A stretch of 64,000 nucleotides of DNA, from the NCBI GenBank assembly GCA_023101885.1, contig JALPQD010000633.1, positions 565,712 to 629,711 on the forward strand, written 5' to 3'. Positions 18,961-33,079 of the stretch are shown piece after piece (the first letter of the stretch is position 1; the number at the start of each line of letters is the position of its first letter). The translations under genes and the position numbers were made by a program. The stretch comes from Typhlomys cinereus (lineage: Eukaryota > Chordata > Mammalia > Rodentia > Platacanthomyidae). The notes below the pieces were generated by a model. It was not told the origin of the DNA. It ran no database searches and saw only the letters and a list, made by a program, of their open reading frames with translations.

Positions 18961-19109
18961 TTTTAAGGCTTTGCAACACGCCTCAAGGTCTGGTTGTTGC
19001 GCCTTTCTGTTATTTGTCAAAGTCCAGCTGTGAGGAACGTCAGCTCACCAGCAAACGATAGATCCAGTTTGTCGGTTCCCAGAGGAATGTTTCTGGGCCT
19101 GGGTCCAGT

Positions 19110-19503
19110 TCAGTGGCTGGTGTGGCATGGAGTGGCTGGTGTGGCATGGAGTGGCATGCAGTGGCTGATGTGGCATGGACTGGCATGCAGTGGCATGGAG
19201 TGGCATGGACTGGCATGCAGTGGCATGGAGTGGCATGGAGTGGCTGATGTGGCATGGAGTGGCTGATGTGGCATGGAGTGGCTGATGTGGCATGCAGTGG
19301 CATGGAGTGGCATGCAGTGGCATGCAGTGGCATGGTGTGGCATGCAGTGGCATGGACTGGCATGCAGTGGCATGGTGTGGCATGCAGTGGCATGGTGTGG
19401 CATGCAGTGGCATGCAGTGGCATGGACTGGCATGCAGTGGCATGGACTGGCATGCAGTGGCATGGACTGGCATGCAGTGGCATGGTGTGGCATGCAGTGG
19501 CCT
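19110..19503 (+). repeat. GTGGCATGCA/GTGGCATGGA decamer array
   Basis: Nearly 40 decamers GTGGCATG(C/G)(A/T), with variants GTGGCTGATG early in the array. A 10-nt period gives open Trp-His-Met-type frames on both strands. Confidence 0.95.
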
Positions 19504-19884
19504 GCGCACCGTCTTGAGCGCTCAGTCTTCACGTCTGTGATGGGAATGGAGTGCACTTTGCTGTGACAGCTGCTGCATCCTCACTGTTTCTTAATGAAGG
19601 TCGTGGCCTCTGCTCTTTGCTAGAGGTTAAACTATTTTAAGCAACACTCTTATTTCTGTTGGTGGCATTGCCACTACAAAGAAATGCTGTTGGTTTTCTC
19701 TGCTCATCGTCCTGGACACTTGGCGATGGTTACCTGCGTTCCAACCTCACTTCCCTGGTGAGCTGTGGCCTTGTGTCTTCTCTCGCTCGATCCTCTCCTC
19801 TCGCTCGTTTTATTGCAGTGACCACACTGCTCATTACAGCCCTAGAATTTCTCCCGATAAGTGTAATTCCCCAGGAGTTTTTTG

Positions 19885-20010
19885 TTTGTTTTGTTTTTTG
19901 AGGGGAGGCAGTTGAGAGGGTCTTTTAATGTAGCTGAGATTGGCCTTAAAGTCACCTCCCACCTCCACTTCCCGAGTGTGGAGCTGTGGGCATGCCGTCA
20001 CGCTTGACTT
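19885..20010 (-). mobile_element. Diverged B1-like SINE
   Basis: T-rich start (TTTGTTTGTTTTGTTTTTTG), then ATGTAGCTGAGATTGGCCTT and CTTCCCGAGTGTGGAGCTGT..GGCATGCCGTCACGC, the reverse of a B1/7SL monomer. Confidence 0.6.
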
Positions 20011-20044
20011 ACTTAAAAATGTTTCTAAACATACTTCATCAACT

Positions 20045-20300
20045 TAAGAGAGTTCATGTGTGTGTGCATGTGTATATGTGTGTGTATGTGTGTGTGCTGC
20101 ATGCACATGTCCGTGTGGTGTGCATGCGTGTATGCATGTGTGTGTGCATGTATGTGTGTACGTGTTCATGTATGTATATGTGTGTGTGCTGTATGCACGT
20201 TCGTGTGGTGTGCATGTGTGTATGTATGTGTGTGCATATGTGTGTATGCGTGTATGTGCATGTACGTGTTCATGTATGTATATGTGTGTGTGCTGCACAC
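20045..20300 (+). repeat. TG-rich compound microsatellite
   Basis: GTGTATGTGTGTGC units with two ~110-bp blocks that repeat one another (GTGTGCTG..GCACATGTCCGTGTGGTGT). It is a degenerate TG repeat of higher order. Confidence 0.9.
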
Positions 20301-20454
20301 CATGTCCGTGTGGTGTGTGGCGATCACAGGTGGACGTCAAGCATCTCCCGTTGCTGCCCACCTCCCTGTCACTCCTCTGTCCACCTCAGTCTCTTACTCA
20401 ACATGGAAGGTCACGGTTTCAGCCACACTGAGAGGCCAGCGCCCTGCCGCACGG

Positions 20455-20582
20455 ATCAGTACTGAGATAGACTCAGGCTCCTGCGCCAGCTTTAATGTGT
20501 GTGCTGGAACCTGAACCCAGATCCTCAGCGGACACCACGAGCACTTAACTGACGGAGCATCTCCCTGGGTTGCAGGTGCCCT
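20455..20582 (-). mobile_element. B2/B3-like SINE fragment
   Basis: TGTGTGCTGGAACCTGAACC..CAGATCCTCAGCGG..GAGCACTTAACTGACGGAGC..ATCTCCCTGG is the reverse of a B2/B3 tRNA-derived head, carrying its B-box and A-box regions. Confidence 0.55.
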
Positions 20583-21694
20583 TCTGTTTGCTTTCATTCA
20601 AGAATGCCACCAATAGTCTTTTCCCTCATCAAATGCCTTTTGTGAACCATTTTAATGCTTGTGTGTTTTCCTTTTAGTCCATAAATGTGTAACTGTGTTG
20701 AAAGAATTCTCTGAGTCATACTGATGTCCCTGAGATGCACTGACTTACCAGGGAGCTGCTCCTGTTAGGATCATTTCACATTCAGCCACGCAGGACGCAG
20801 TGCCCGACACCAGCTCTGTGGCTCTGCGGTGACTAATGTATCGCTGAGCACTGAAGGCTGGGTCCTGCCCTGAGCCCACGGCGACCATACCCCTGGCTGC
20901 CCCTCTGGGTGTTGCCCCGGGACCTCCCATCAGCCCTCCTGGGGCACCCCTCTTCTCTCGGGTTGTGGAACACCAGCTCCAGGACACACTCACCTACCAC
21001 GCCCCTGAACACGCCACAGAAGCACTAGGGTTCAAAGTCACTTTTCAAAATCTCTAGCTCAAGCCAGAAAGAAACACTGCTTTCTATGGCCAGCCACAGA
21101 GAACCGCGGGCTTGTCTGCTAGGAAACAGCGATGGCGCACACATTGCCCAATTCTAGGACGCTCCCTGGCAGGTTGCTCCAGGCTGGGCAGCCCCTCCGT
21201 CAGAGCTGGTCTTGTCTCTCTAGAAACCTCTATGACCCCAAGACCTGGAGCAACATTGCAGGCAATGAGCGCCGCCTGCTGGTAGCGGTGAGTTCGCACA
21301 TTTACTGGACTCTACATTTCCTGCGCACGGTTGATCTACTGGGTTGGTTGCCGGCCTTTTAAAATTCCATCTCTAGTCCTCTGTGCTATCGGGGCATCAA
21401 TTCTCTGAGACCAGTAGCATTCCTCCCAATTTACTAGCTGCTATTAGTCTCAGCCAGCACGTCCTATAGATGGTTCCGGAACGTTCTGCTTGCGTATCCC
21501 ATAAATGAAGGCTGGGGGTTGGTGCAGACATCTGCCTCTTTGAGCTGTTGGGGCCTTCAATGAGCTATTCAGTTGACTGATGAAGTAGGGGTGGTGACAG
21601 ACCGCCATGGGGTCACCGTGTAGAGGGACCTGGCAGGTATTCACCAGGGTGAACAGAGCTGGGACCAGAGGCAGTGCCTGGTCAGGGGCTTCCT

Positions 21695-21918
21695 GCTACC
21701 CACTCGGGGTCTCCCTCCTGACCCCTCGGGGTCTCCCTCCTGCCCGCTCGGGGTCTCCCTCCTGCCCGCTCGGGGTCTCCCTCCTGCCCGCTCGGGGTCT
21801 CCCTCCTGCCCGCTCGGGTCTCCCTCCTGCCCGCTCGGGGTCTCCCTCCTGCCCGCTCGGGGTCTCCCTCCTGCCCGCTCGGGGTCTCCCTCCTGCATGC
21901 TCAGGGGTCTCCCTCCTC
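21695..21918 (+). repeat. ~21-22 bp minisatellite (CTCGGGGTCTCCCTCCTGCC)
   Basis: Nine to ten copies of CGGGGTCTCCCTCCTGCCCG, with one-base length changes between copies. Confidence 0.93.
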
Positions 21919-21919
21919 C

Positions 21920-23313
21920 AGTGGGCTAACCAGTTTCCTATGGCTTTTCTGGTGTGGAAATCTCAGGGCTTCCACAGAGGTCTTTTTGTGCACAGCATCA
22001 GGCGGGTGGCCGGGCGCAGGTCCGTCTCCAGCACGTGGAGAGCATACGGGTGCCCTGCGCTCTGGTGCAGGCTGACCAGGTCCCCCTGCAAGCTTGGCTT
22101 ATTACCTCCCCATAAAGGCGAGACAACCTCTGGGCGCCTGCAGCTCTGCGGACCAAGCTGCAGCTTTAACGTGGAGCCCTGTGAATAATGTGGATGGTGA
22201 CAAACCCCAAGGATTTTAGGGTGACCAGTCTGGACGGGGAACCAGTGTGACCACACAAGGGCCAGCCACCAGCCAGCAGCAGGCCCTGGCCAGCCACTCC
22301 CGCCGGAAGCTCTGCCCAGGGCCTGGCTGTCCCCCTTCTCCGAGGTTGCGGGGACTCGCTGAGGATTCTGAGACGGTTGAGTCTGAGCTGACGCCTCAGC
22401 ACTGGACGGGACAGTGGAACCGGAGTCATCAGCCGTCAACTGGGCCGGGCGGTGCTTCAGGGTCTTTGGAGGCTGCTGCTCGGGTCAGAAGCGACCACAC
22501 CGGCCAGTCAGCATCACAGCGCCATCCACTGTGGGCTGCAACAGCTAAAGCTACAGAACTGGGCTTCTGATCTGTATTTCTTGCTGATATTAACAGAATC
22601 TCTGAGTTCTGGACCTAGTTTTGATCTAAAATTCAGAAAGTGTAAAATTGCTGACATCGGGGCCAAGTCTGGCTGGGACTTTGCCCCCGCTGCTCATGGG
22701 AGTCTTGATGGGCTGTCTCAGAGCTGGCTCCCATGCCTCCGGGCATCCCACGCAGTTCTCTTGCCTGAGGCCCACGGGAGAGCCGGGGTACTGGCTGCTG
22801 TGTGGTCAGAGCAACGGCTTTGATGTCACAAGACCACAGTTTGAAGTTCACGTGGCATTGGCTGACACGGGGTGGGGGTATCAACCTCTTCAGCCCTGAG
22901 ACGTGCTGGCCGAAAGCTCAAGGGCCTTTGGACAGAGCCTCGGTCCTCAGCCTGGGGCCTCGGCCAGAGCAGTCAGAGTGGGTCTCCATGGTTAGGCACC
23001 CATGATGGGGCTCCCAGGGAGAGCATCCCAAGTACAGTCCCCAAGGAAGCTCACGGAGCTCCCAGCTCGAAATCCCAACCCAAAACAGATCCCACCTGGC
23101 ACTGAGTGTGCCCCTCATAAGCCTTCCTGAGATCACTGTGGGCTGGGAAATGGGCACAAACGACCCTGACTATCCTCGGTTCACGTCAGCTTGCATCTGA
23201 ACACTGCACGCTTCGCCCCCAGATGACGGCACCTGCAGGGGGTCTGACTTTATAACTTGCTAATGCTTTTATTCACAGATGTAGTCTTCTGGGTGATTTC
23301 ATGTGCCTGTTTC

Positions 23314-23318
<5 letters not shown>
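21920..23318. other. Intergenic, no gene recognised
   Basis: Mixed-composition sequence with no visible repeat family or exon-like frame. Confidence 0.35.

Positions 23319-23351
<33 letters not shown>
23319..23351 (+). repeat. (CA)n microsatellite
   Basis: Pure run of about 16 CA dinucleotides. Confidence 0.97.
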
Positions 23352-23353
<2 letters not shown>

Positions 23354-23884
23354 CTGACCAGTGCCTGTAGCAATTAGATCTGTCTGAACTCAGCCTTGCT
23401 GAAATCAGTCTGAGCTTAAACAAACGCAGCTCTTCCAGGAACATGCCGACAGGGCCTAATCTATCACAGAGAACGGGCCACCTGTCACACCTCGCTTCTG
23501 AAGACCCTTATTGTCCTTCTTTATTATTAATAGAAGTGCTGTGCGCACACAGGGAGAAAAACCTGTGCTGAGCCTCGTCCCCCGTTGCAGGGAATCCATT
23601 CTCCACGCTGCCTCAGCGACTTCTCGGCCAGGCTGAGGAGAGGTAGCTCACTTCTCCTGAGGCGTGGGAGTCTCTGTAAGCAAGCACAGAGTTTCCCTTT
23701 TCCATCTTCATGTGCATTCAGATGTGTGAACATGCATGCATACCTTTCACGTGCATGTGGGCACGCGTGTGTGGGTGCCGTGTGCGTCAATGCGAAGGAT
23801 CAAGATTGACACTGGAATCACCCTTCTGCCTTACTCTCTTCGGGAGGCGTCTAACCAAACAGAGCTCTCGACGGAGCTGGTCTG

Positions 23885-24035
23885 GCTGGCCGGCTTGCTC
23901 TAGATTCTTAGTCTTCACCTTCTGAAGCCGGGATTACAGGTGGCCACCAGCCCACCCAGCATTTTACGTGGCATCTTGGGGTCCGAAGCCCAGCCTCTGC
24001 ACAGCAAGGTCTGCTTTGCCTGCTGACCGCCTCCC
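23885..24035 (-). mobile_element. B3-like SINE
   Basis: CTTCTGAAGCCGGGATTACA..GGTGGCCACCAGCCCACCCAGC, then TTTTACGTGGCATCTTGGGG..CTGACCGCCTCCCA: the reverse of a B1-like tail joined to a B2/B3 head. Confidence 0.5.
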
Positions 24036-24039
24036 AAGC

Positions 24040-27000
24040 TGAAGATTTTCATTAACGGCACCGGGTGTTTGTGGGCATCTTCCGGTTTGCCCCTGGGCCG
24101 TCATACGACGGTGGTCACTTGGAGAAACTGGGGCATCTTCCTTGAAATAAAGGTGTCAGCTCTGGTAACTGTCATGGTATGTGCAGTGTCTTGGGCTGGA
24201 GCGTCCACTGTCTTTACCGGCCCTTTCCTCCACATTGGACTCGAGGCAGGCCAGACAGTTAATGTTCATGGCTACAGGGTTTCTATTGGCTTCCGAGCTT
24301 TCTCAACATTTTCACCCTTCGTGTTTTGGCATTGTGCTGGTCTTTATAACAAACAGCACCCACACCTATACCCCCACCTACACACACACACACACACATC
24401 CCTATTACCACCTTAGCACAGAACACCACTTTGCTATAATTCTAAGTTCAACCTCCAATTACCTTCAATCCTCCAATCTACTAATCTCCCAGTATGAGAA
24501 AGTGTCCAGCGAGACCCCCAGCCCTCAGCCAGTCAGAGAAGTGAACAAAGGCCTGGGATCCGTGGACAAAGAGGTCATGAGCTGGAGGCTCAGAGTCAAT
24601 CCCAAGACAGAGCCGCTCCTGGTGCCTGGAAACATGGCCGGCTGAGCTGCAGGGGGGCTGAGCTGCGGGGAGGGGGGGCTGGGCCCAGGAGCATCCAGGA
24701 AAGGCCTCCCCGAGTCCTGGGAGACCCACCTCAGAAGGCACTGGTCATGGGACCAGCTGGACTCACCATCCAGAAGCTTCTCCACCCCAGGGTCCAGCCG
24801 CACCTGGCGCCCAGCCACAGCTTCTTTGGAACCCACCTTCTTCCAGCCGGTGCTGGTCCAATCCTGATCCTGGATCACAGTAGTGACGGCAGGACCAGGA
24901 TCCTTAACACAAATCTTTTACCAGGCACAGCACTCAATTAGCTCGTGTGGCAGTGGTCAGACCCCCTGGAGGGCCCGAGGGAGAGCTCATTACAGGCAAT
25001 TGCATGCTGTGCCCGAGGACTGGGGAATGGCTCTGTGTGATTTACAGCCCCGCTCCTGTCCTTCTTGAAGGAGACAAGCTTCTTGGGCCTCAGAGAAGAG
25101 GGGTCTCAGCCGCGAGGGACTGTCACCTGGAAGACCTCATCTCTGCAGTCCTGGCTCTCCTGCCAGCGCATGGCATTTCCAGCCCAGTCTGGACAGAGGG
25201 TGACCGAGTCCTGCTGGCCACTTGCTTGCGCACAGCTGTGGAGGATTGGGAGGCTGCAGGGCTGCATCTGGCCAGGACAGTAGAAAGGGCAGGCTGACCG
25301 GAGCCAGAGGAGAGCGGCCCAGCAGACAGGAAGGGACAGATGCTCATCAACTTCCAGGAGCATGCAGCTGTCGCCACGGCGAGGCTGCCACCGGTCCCCG
25401 GTCATCTAGGCTTCTTTGAGTTTGGCATCTGGTGGGATCAGCGCTGATGTGGGAACAAGAAACCACCTGAGCGGTACTCTGGAGGAGCTGAGTTGCTGCT
25501 GCGTGAAAGGACCCAGGCAAAGCCGTCAGGGCAGCAAGAGCAAGGAAGTGGGGAGGGAGCTGTCGCAGGAAAGGAACTCCCGAGGGAGTGCTGTGAGAGA
25601 GCGGACAGGAGCTCTAAGGTGGGCATCGAAGTCAAGGTCCAGTAGCTGAAGCCTGAGACTCAAGAAATGAGACGACCCTAGGGGAGTGTTGGGTCAAAGT
25701 CCAAACATGGTGGCCTCAGCCCAGAACTTCCCCTGTACCAGAAAAGTAGACAGGAGCAACCGGGTGTCCATCAGGAGGGGGCGAGGCCTTGGACTGGGAG
25801 CAGCGGTGGAGGACCTGAGGCCGCGGGAGCCCAGTGTTGCGAGTCGGGGGACGCTGCACACCACGCATCTTTGGAGACATAGAAACATCCCCGGGCAGGG
25901 CTACGTGTGCGAAACGCACCTTCTCGAAACCTCCCTGTCAGAGCCCCAGCTCCGAGACGCCAGCCTGCCCTGGTCACTAGCTGCGTGAATAAATTTCCTT
26001 TTCTCCCTTAAGTTGCTTGACTTTGAGTGTCTCTCACAGCAACAGGTAAGAGTAACAGTTACAGGCTCTGACAAGATACAGTGGTGGTCTAGAAAAAGGA
26101 AGATTTCATTCTTTGTGTGCTGTGATGAAACCGTGTGCAGTATGCCAAGGAAAACACGCTGTGAAAAAATTTTGACCATAGACTAATTACTCCTTGGCTT
26201 CCGTAAACCGCTTATGCATACAGATAGTCAAAACTCGCTCTCCCTCTCGCTGACCATTGGTTTCTCACAGCCTCGTCAGCAGGGCCCCACTCAAGGTTTC
26301 CACCCCTCCCCTCCCCCATCTGAATTCCAGCGACAACCACTGAAACCACCAGCCTGAGTCACCAGCTGAACAGCACATGCCACCCTGGAAGCTGCTGCAG
26401 GAGCCGCCCCCGCCCTTACTCAGGGCTCCAACAGGGGGTCCCAAACTCTGATGGAGTCCTGGAGTCCTAAGGCTCCATCTAAGGTCCCAAACTTGCGTGG
26501 AGTCCTGAGGCTCCGGTTCTGTTGGACCCACTTTCAATAAACATTGGGTGGACTTCTGAAGCCCGCAACAATGCCTTCCCGGCTTAGGCTTAGGAGCTGG
26601 AGTCGGTCCTGCTTCTCCCTCCTCTGTACCTGCCCAGGCCGAGTCCGCCTGGTTCACACTGGCTCCTGCAGAGGAGCGAGGACCTGGCCTCAAGACCCCA
26701 ACACCCTCCCCCAGGTCAGGAAGCTCTGTGCTCAGCACGGACAGGGCTGGGGCTGGACCCCGCCCTCAGTGCCGGGTCTGTTGAAGATGGAGAGGGAAGG
26801 TGGACTTCCTCCATCGGTCCCAAAACATCCTGAAGGGTCTCCCCAAAAGTGCCTGTGCAACCGAGGACAGCCTACCTGCTCTGGGATCTGGGCTTTCAGG
26901 GGCCTCTCTGGACCCCACTTCTTCCTTTTTGTCCTGAGCCAGGAGTGTGTAGCCACGAAGCTGACAGCTAATTGAATCAGTGACTTTTTTGTTCTTTGGA

Positions 27001-27040
27001 TCCCTTGGCAGGGGAACACGTGTACATCCCACCCACATGT
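24040..27040. other. Intergenic, no gene recognised
   Basis: Holds a short CA tract near 24,380 and an AATAAATTTCC..TTAAGTTGCTTGAC stretch at ~25,985-26,065 that resembles the end of a rodent interspersed repeat. No exon with plausible splice sites was found. Confidence 0.35.
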
Positions 27041-27044
27041 ATAT

Positions 27045-27165
27045 ATACACATACACACACGCATCTACAGACATACACATAGATGCGCACATGGATACAC
27101 ACATACAGATACATATTCGAGCATATAAATATACACATACACACATGCACACACGCCAGGCTCGC
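27045..27165 (+). repeat. CA/TACACA-rich tract
   Basis: Degenerate ACACATACA and AGATACAC units; imperfect microsatellite. Confidence 0.8.
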
Positions 27166-27609
27166 TGTGTCACACGTGAATCACTTGGGAAGAGTTCTCC
27201 TATGAGCAAAGGACAAATCACTCCAAGACCCCAGCCCAGAGTGGGCAAATCCGGAGCAGGAATAGCGCCTCAGGCGGCCCCTTGGAGGACTGGGGTCTCG
27301 CCGGCTCAGCTGGCTCCCTGGGCCCGGTGGAGGCATCCGAGTCTCTGTCATGTTTGCAAGCCATGGTGACAACCTGTCCCCACCTTGGGACAGAGCCTCT
27401 TCAGGGAGACGCTCCACTCAGCAGCTGCCCTCCACGTCTTGCCTGGAATCGTGAAGTTTTACAGCCCATAGGGGATCCGGCGGCCCGAGTTAGTCTGTAG
27501 CTCACTCAGGACAGATGCCCAAGCCTATAAGCAAGCGGGTGCCCAATAAATATGTGCAGACTGACCAAAGTGCGTGTTGAATGGATACAGAACTGCCACA
27601 CGCTGAGCC

Positions 27610-29100
27610 TTCCACTGCAAGCCAAGTGTCCCCGAGCGCGCCCGCAGGCTCCTTGCAGGACGTTTCCCTCGAGACCAGGAGGTGGCGAACACGTCCATCC
27701 AGGCACGCAGGGGTCCGCAGCAGGAGCGAGTCCCGGCATCTCGTCTCCGCGGCCGGCTTTCTCTGGATCCTTTCTGCCACCGGGCTGTTTCCTTCCACCC
27801 CACCTGAAGGGCAGCCCCCGCACTCAGAAACTCTGGCAAGGAAAAAGAAATCGTCTCCAGGCCCCGCCTCCTGCGCTGGGGGAGGAGCCTCCAAATCAGC
27901 CTTCACCAGCCTGGCGCGCAGGCGGCTGTGCGCCCGCAAGCGGGGCCCACTCGCCGGGCCTCCCCTCCCTGGGCACGCTCACCTCACATTCCGATCCCCC
28001 CGCACCGTGTGATGTGCCCCTAGAGACAGCTGGTCGGGACCCAGTCCACGAGGACCGGGCTGCACACACAGATCCAGGGCTGCTGGGGCAGGCGCGGAGA
28101 CCCGAGAACCTCTGGACTGCCCAGACTTAACAAAGCCCTCGGGGGCTGCGAGTGCTTGCGGAGGGAACGGTGGCACCGCAGCGTCCCCGCCTCGCGGCCC
28201 CGGGTGTAGACAGCGCTGCAGAGAACCAAGCGCAAGGCTGGGCCTCCCCGGAAACCTCTCAGAGTTCCTGTCCCAAGGGCGCGTTCCTCGCAGCCCACTC
28301 TGCCTCAACGCGATCCAGCGCCCGCTTCGGGGAGCAAAGCGGGGGTCAGAGGAAAGGCGCCCCTCCCACTCGGCCCCCGCGGCCTTCCTGGATCCCACCC
28401 CAAGTTCACAGCTCAGGCGAGTGTCAGCGAACAGAAGGGTCCACAGGATGGCCACACCCGCGGAGCACACGCCGCTCTCTGCGTCCTCTGAGGGAGGGGG
28501 GTGATGCCAAGGGATCCTGGGGGCATCAGTCTCCAAGGCACTGCTCGGTGCCTGAGTGAAGCCTGGCTCTGGTTAGACTGCCCATCCTCCTGTCAGCCCG
28601 GTACAATCTGACCCCGAGTGTCCTGGGAGCCACTCGGTACGGAGGAACCCGCAGGCACTGGGGGCCACAGTGAAGCGGTCGAAGGCTTTACCTGCACGAG
28701 CCTTGGGGGGCTTGATTGGTTGCCCGTGAGCCCCAGTGAGTGACAGTACTCACGCCCAGGTCCGACCCCTGCAGACTCTGCACACCTCCACCTGATGTGA
28801 AAGACCCTGGTGCCAGTCCCCGCCACTAAGTACACAAAACGAAAGCAGACCCCTGAAGCCGCGGCCGCAGTGGCTTCCGGGGCGGCGGCACAGAGCCCAG
28901 GGGGTCGCTCTCCTTCCCGGCGCCAAAGCCCCGGAGGCCACCGCATCGTGGGAAAGTCGTTGCGAGCAAAGCGCCTCTCGGAGACACAGTCTCCACTAGA
29001 CATCCACAGGAAACAGCCGAGAGTCTGAACGGCCGGGATCGCGGCTGCTGGGCATCGGGTGCCAGTAACAGCCTCTGTCGTATTCGTCACCCTCGGCGCC
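27610..29100. promoter_or_regulatory. GC-rich, CpG-containing block upstream of NKX6-2
   Basis: CpG-rich stretches (GCGCGCAGGCGGCTG, CGCGGCCGGC, GCCGCGGCCGCAG) occur 1.4-2.8 kb before the NKX6-2 promoter. This could be a second CpG island, as developmental transcription-factor genes often have. I see no coding exon in it. Confidence 0.4.
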
Positions 29101-29864
29101 GCCCAAGGGCTCCGAAGTGCCTGTCTTGTGCGCCCCGGCGGCCGGCCGCACGCTCATCTAACTGCCTAGCATTTAACTGCCTAGCAATCCCGTGCGGCGA
29201 GGCACTTACTCTCTGTACCCGAGAAGGAAAAGGGCCACGAGAGCTGCGGTCCTATCTGAAGCCCCCCCCCCCGCCCCCAATTCCCGTCAGCTAGACCCCA
29301 AGCGCTCACCCTCCGGGTCCTGGGCTTTGGAATTTCGAAACCGCTGCTTCTGGCCTTAGCCGCCTGGGTGGCAGGAGCGAGAGAAGCGCTGGTAGGAGAA
29401 TCGTAACCCTACACTGCAGAACCGGGCTCGAATCACCGCGCAGGTAACCGCCTAACAGGAGAGATGCTGGTATTTTCTGACCAAAACCCCCCAACGGGGA
29501 TGCCAGATGCCGGGCTCAGAACACCCAGGTCTCCGGCAGCAGCGGGCCCTAATGAGAGTTCCTGCGAGTAGTACCCGGGTCACCCGACGTGCCCTGAAAT
29601 CCACCAGTCATCTGTTGGCGACTTTACCTGATCTGTGCGGGCCAGATGTAGCCAGTGGACCCAGAGTCCCCGCTTCCTCCTCCCTTTTGCGACCGGACCC
29701 ACTAAGAGAGAGGTGCCCTCAGCCGTTCACATTGCCCCGCGTCAACTTCGGGCGAGGCGGCTGAGCAGCCGGGGTGCAGGACTCAGGCGCGGTTCCTGAT
29801 GGCGCCCCTAGCCCCGGGGGCCAGCCGTCCAAGCACTCGAACGGGTCGCACTGAGCTGGCCGAA

Positions 29865-31511
<1,647 letters not shown>

Positions 31512-31710
31512 TGATGCGGCCAGGCCAAAACCCCAAAGATGGGGTGCGCGGCGGGCCCCGACGCCGGCCGCCCGGCCGCAGCGTGTATATATATTTTTAC
31601 AGAATAAGTTATAAAGCGGACACGGGCGCTGCCTTGGCGAGGGGCGCGGAGTTTGGGGTTTGGGCAGATCACTTTGTATAATCAATAAATTATTTAACAA
31701 GTCCCGTGGG
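31512..31710 (+). promoter_or_regulatory. NKX6-2: NKX6-2 3' UTR and poly(A) signal
   Basis: Short AU-rich 3' UTR (GTATATATATTTTTAC) ending with a canonical AATAAA at 31684-31689. Cleavage is expected near 31,705, giving a 3' UTR of about 190 nt. Confidence 0.85.
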
Positions 31711-31714
31711 AGCT

Positions 31715-33075
31715 ACGGCTCCAGGCAGTACATCGTGGTTCTTGCATACGGAGCTGGCGCCGGAGGGCAGACAGGCGACAAACGAGACCCTCTCGAGTGA
31801 CCCGGTCTGTTCTCTCCGTGGGTGCCCGAGCCTGGCACAGGGGATCGCGGCCCGGCACGGTGAGCACGCACAGAGCCCCTAGGGGCGCCCTGGGTCAGGC
31901 GGCAGCAGCCCGCGGGAGAGACAGAAAGAAACCAGGCGGGCGTCTTCAGCCCAAAGGGGAAGGCAGCTCTCTGGCCGGCTAGAGGGAAAGGACGCGGTTC
32001 GGTGTTTCGTGGAGCCGAACAGCAGAGCTCGGCCTTAAGACAGGTGCGCCCCCACTTCTGCAGCCCAGGCCTGTGAAGCACCGTCTGGGAGCCCTGCTGC
32101 CTCCAAAACGCTCAAGGAAGACTTGAAAGCCGGAGCTTCCTAAGGTGAGTTAGGGGTGTCGTTCTGGATAGTCGAGCTTTCCTTTTGCAACTCCAGGCAG
32201 GAAGCCCATTGTCTGGAGCCCGATGCTCGTTCTCACACGCCCATCCCCTTCCTGCACGCTGGCCTCCAGTACAGGCACTTTTAAATAATCTTGAAAAGTT
32301 GTTTAGACAAAATACCATGTGTTTCCACTATAGCTGTTTACTAAACTCACATTGGATGAAATTACACCTTAACTCAACACTTGGGCTCTTTCCACTGGCA
32401 GAACTTTGTTCCTGCTAGGGCTGTAGACATCCAGACTGAATCTACCCGAGGAGAAATTGGCCTCTTGTTTCAGTAATCCTGGTTGATGAGACAGGACCCT
32501 CCTCACCCCCAGGTCCCCACCAGCCCAGCCCTACCGCCTTTACTCCCTGTGAGCTGGACCCACCCTGGCAGGGCTTCTCAGGCTGCAAACCTTGGGGTCA
32601 GTCTGCTGAGTCCACAGCTGACCAGGGCGTTTCACACCTTTTAATACTCACTCACAGGGTTTCTCTCTAGGAAGCTTTTTTATTTTTTTTGCAAATATTT
32701 GAGAACCACGGAAAACTTAATTGTGTTCTGGCGTGGCTGCTCTGTGGGGTCACAGGATGCTTCTTTTGAACCCCTGGCTTTCTTCTTCAAATGGGTCAGT
32801 GTCATTTCTGTGAGAACAGAAACTGCTTTTTAGCATCTTGCAAGAAGCTAAGCATTTGTTTAACTCCACTTAAGTAGCAGGGACTGGGGCTCTTCCCCGA
32901 CAGTAGACAGTCCACAAGATGGCTTCCTAGCGGCTTGGCGTCCTGTGACAGAATGGCACTGGATTCTTGGATTCAGACTGAGACGGAGCAAAACCAGGGG
33001 GCACAAAGAAGGCACTCCTGGCACTTAGCATTTCAAAGGCCATGAGCCAGGGAAAGGAGACAAAGCAGTCGGAAC
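31715..33075. other. Tail-to-tail intergenic spacer NKX6-2/INPP5A
   Basis: No coding frame or repeat. It may include the distal INPP5A 3' UTR if the poly(A) signal at 32684-32679 (minus) is used. Confidence 0.45.
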
Positions 33076-33079
33076 TGTT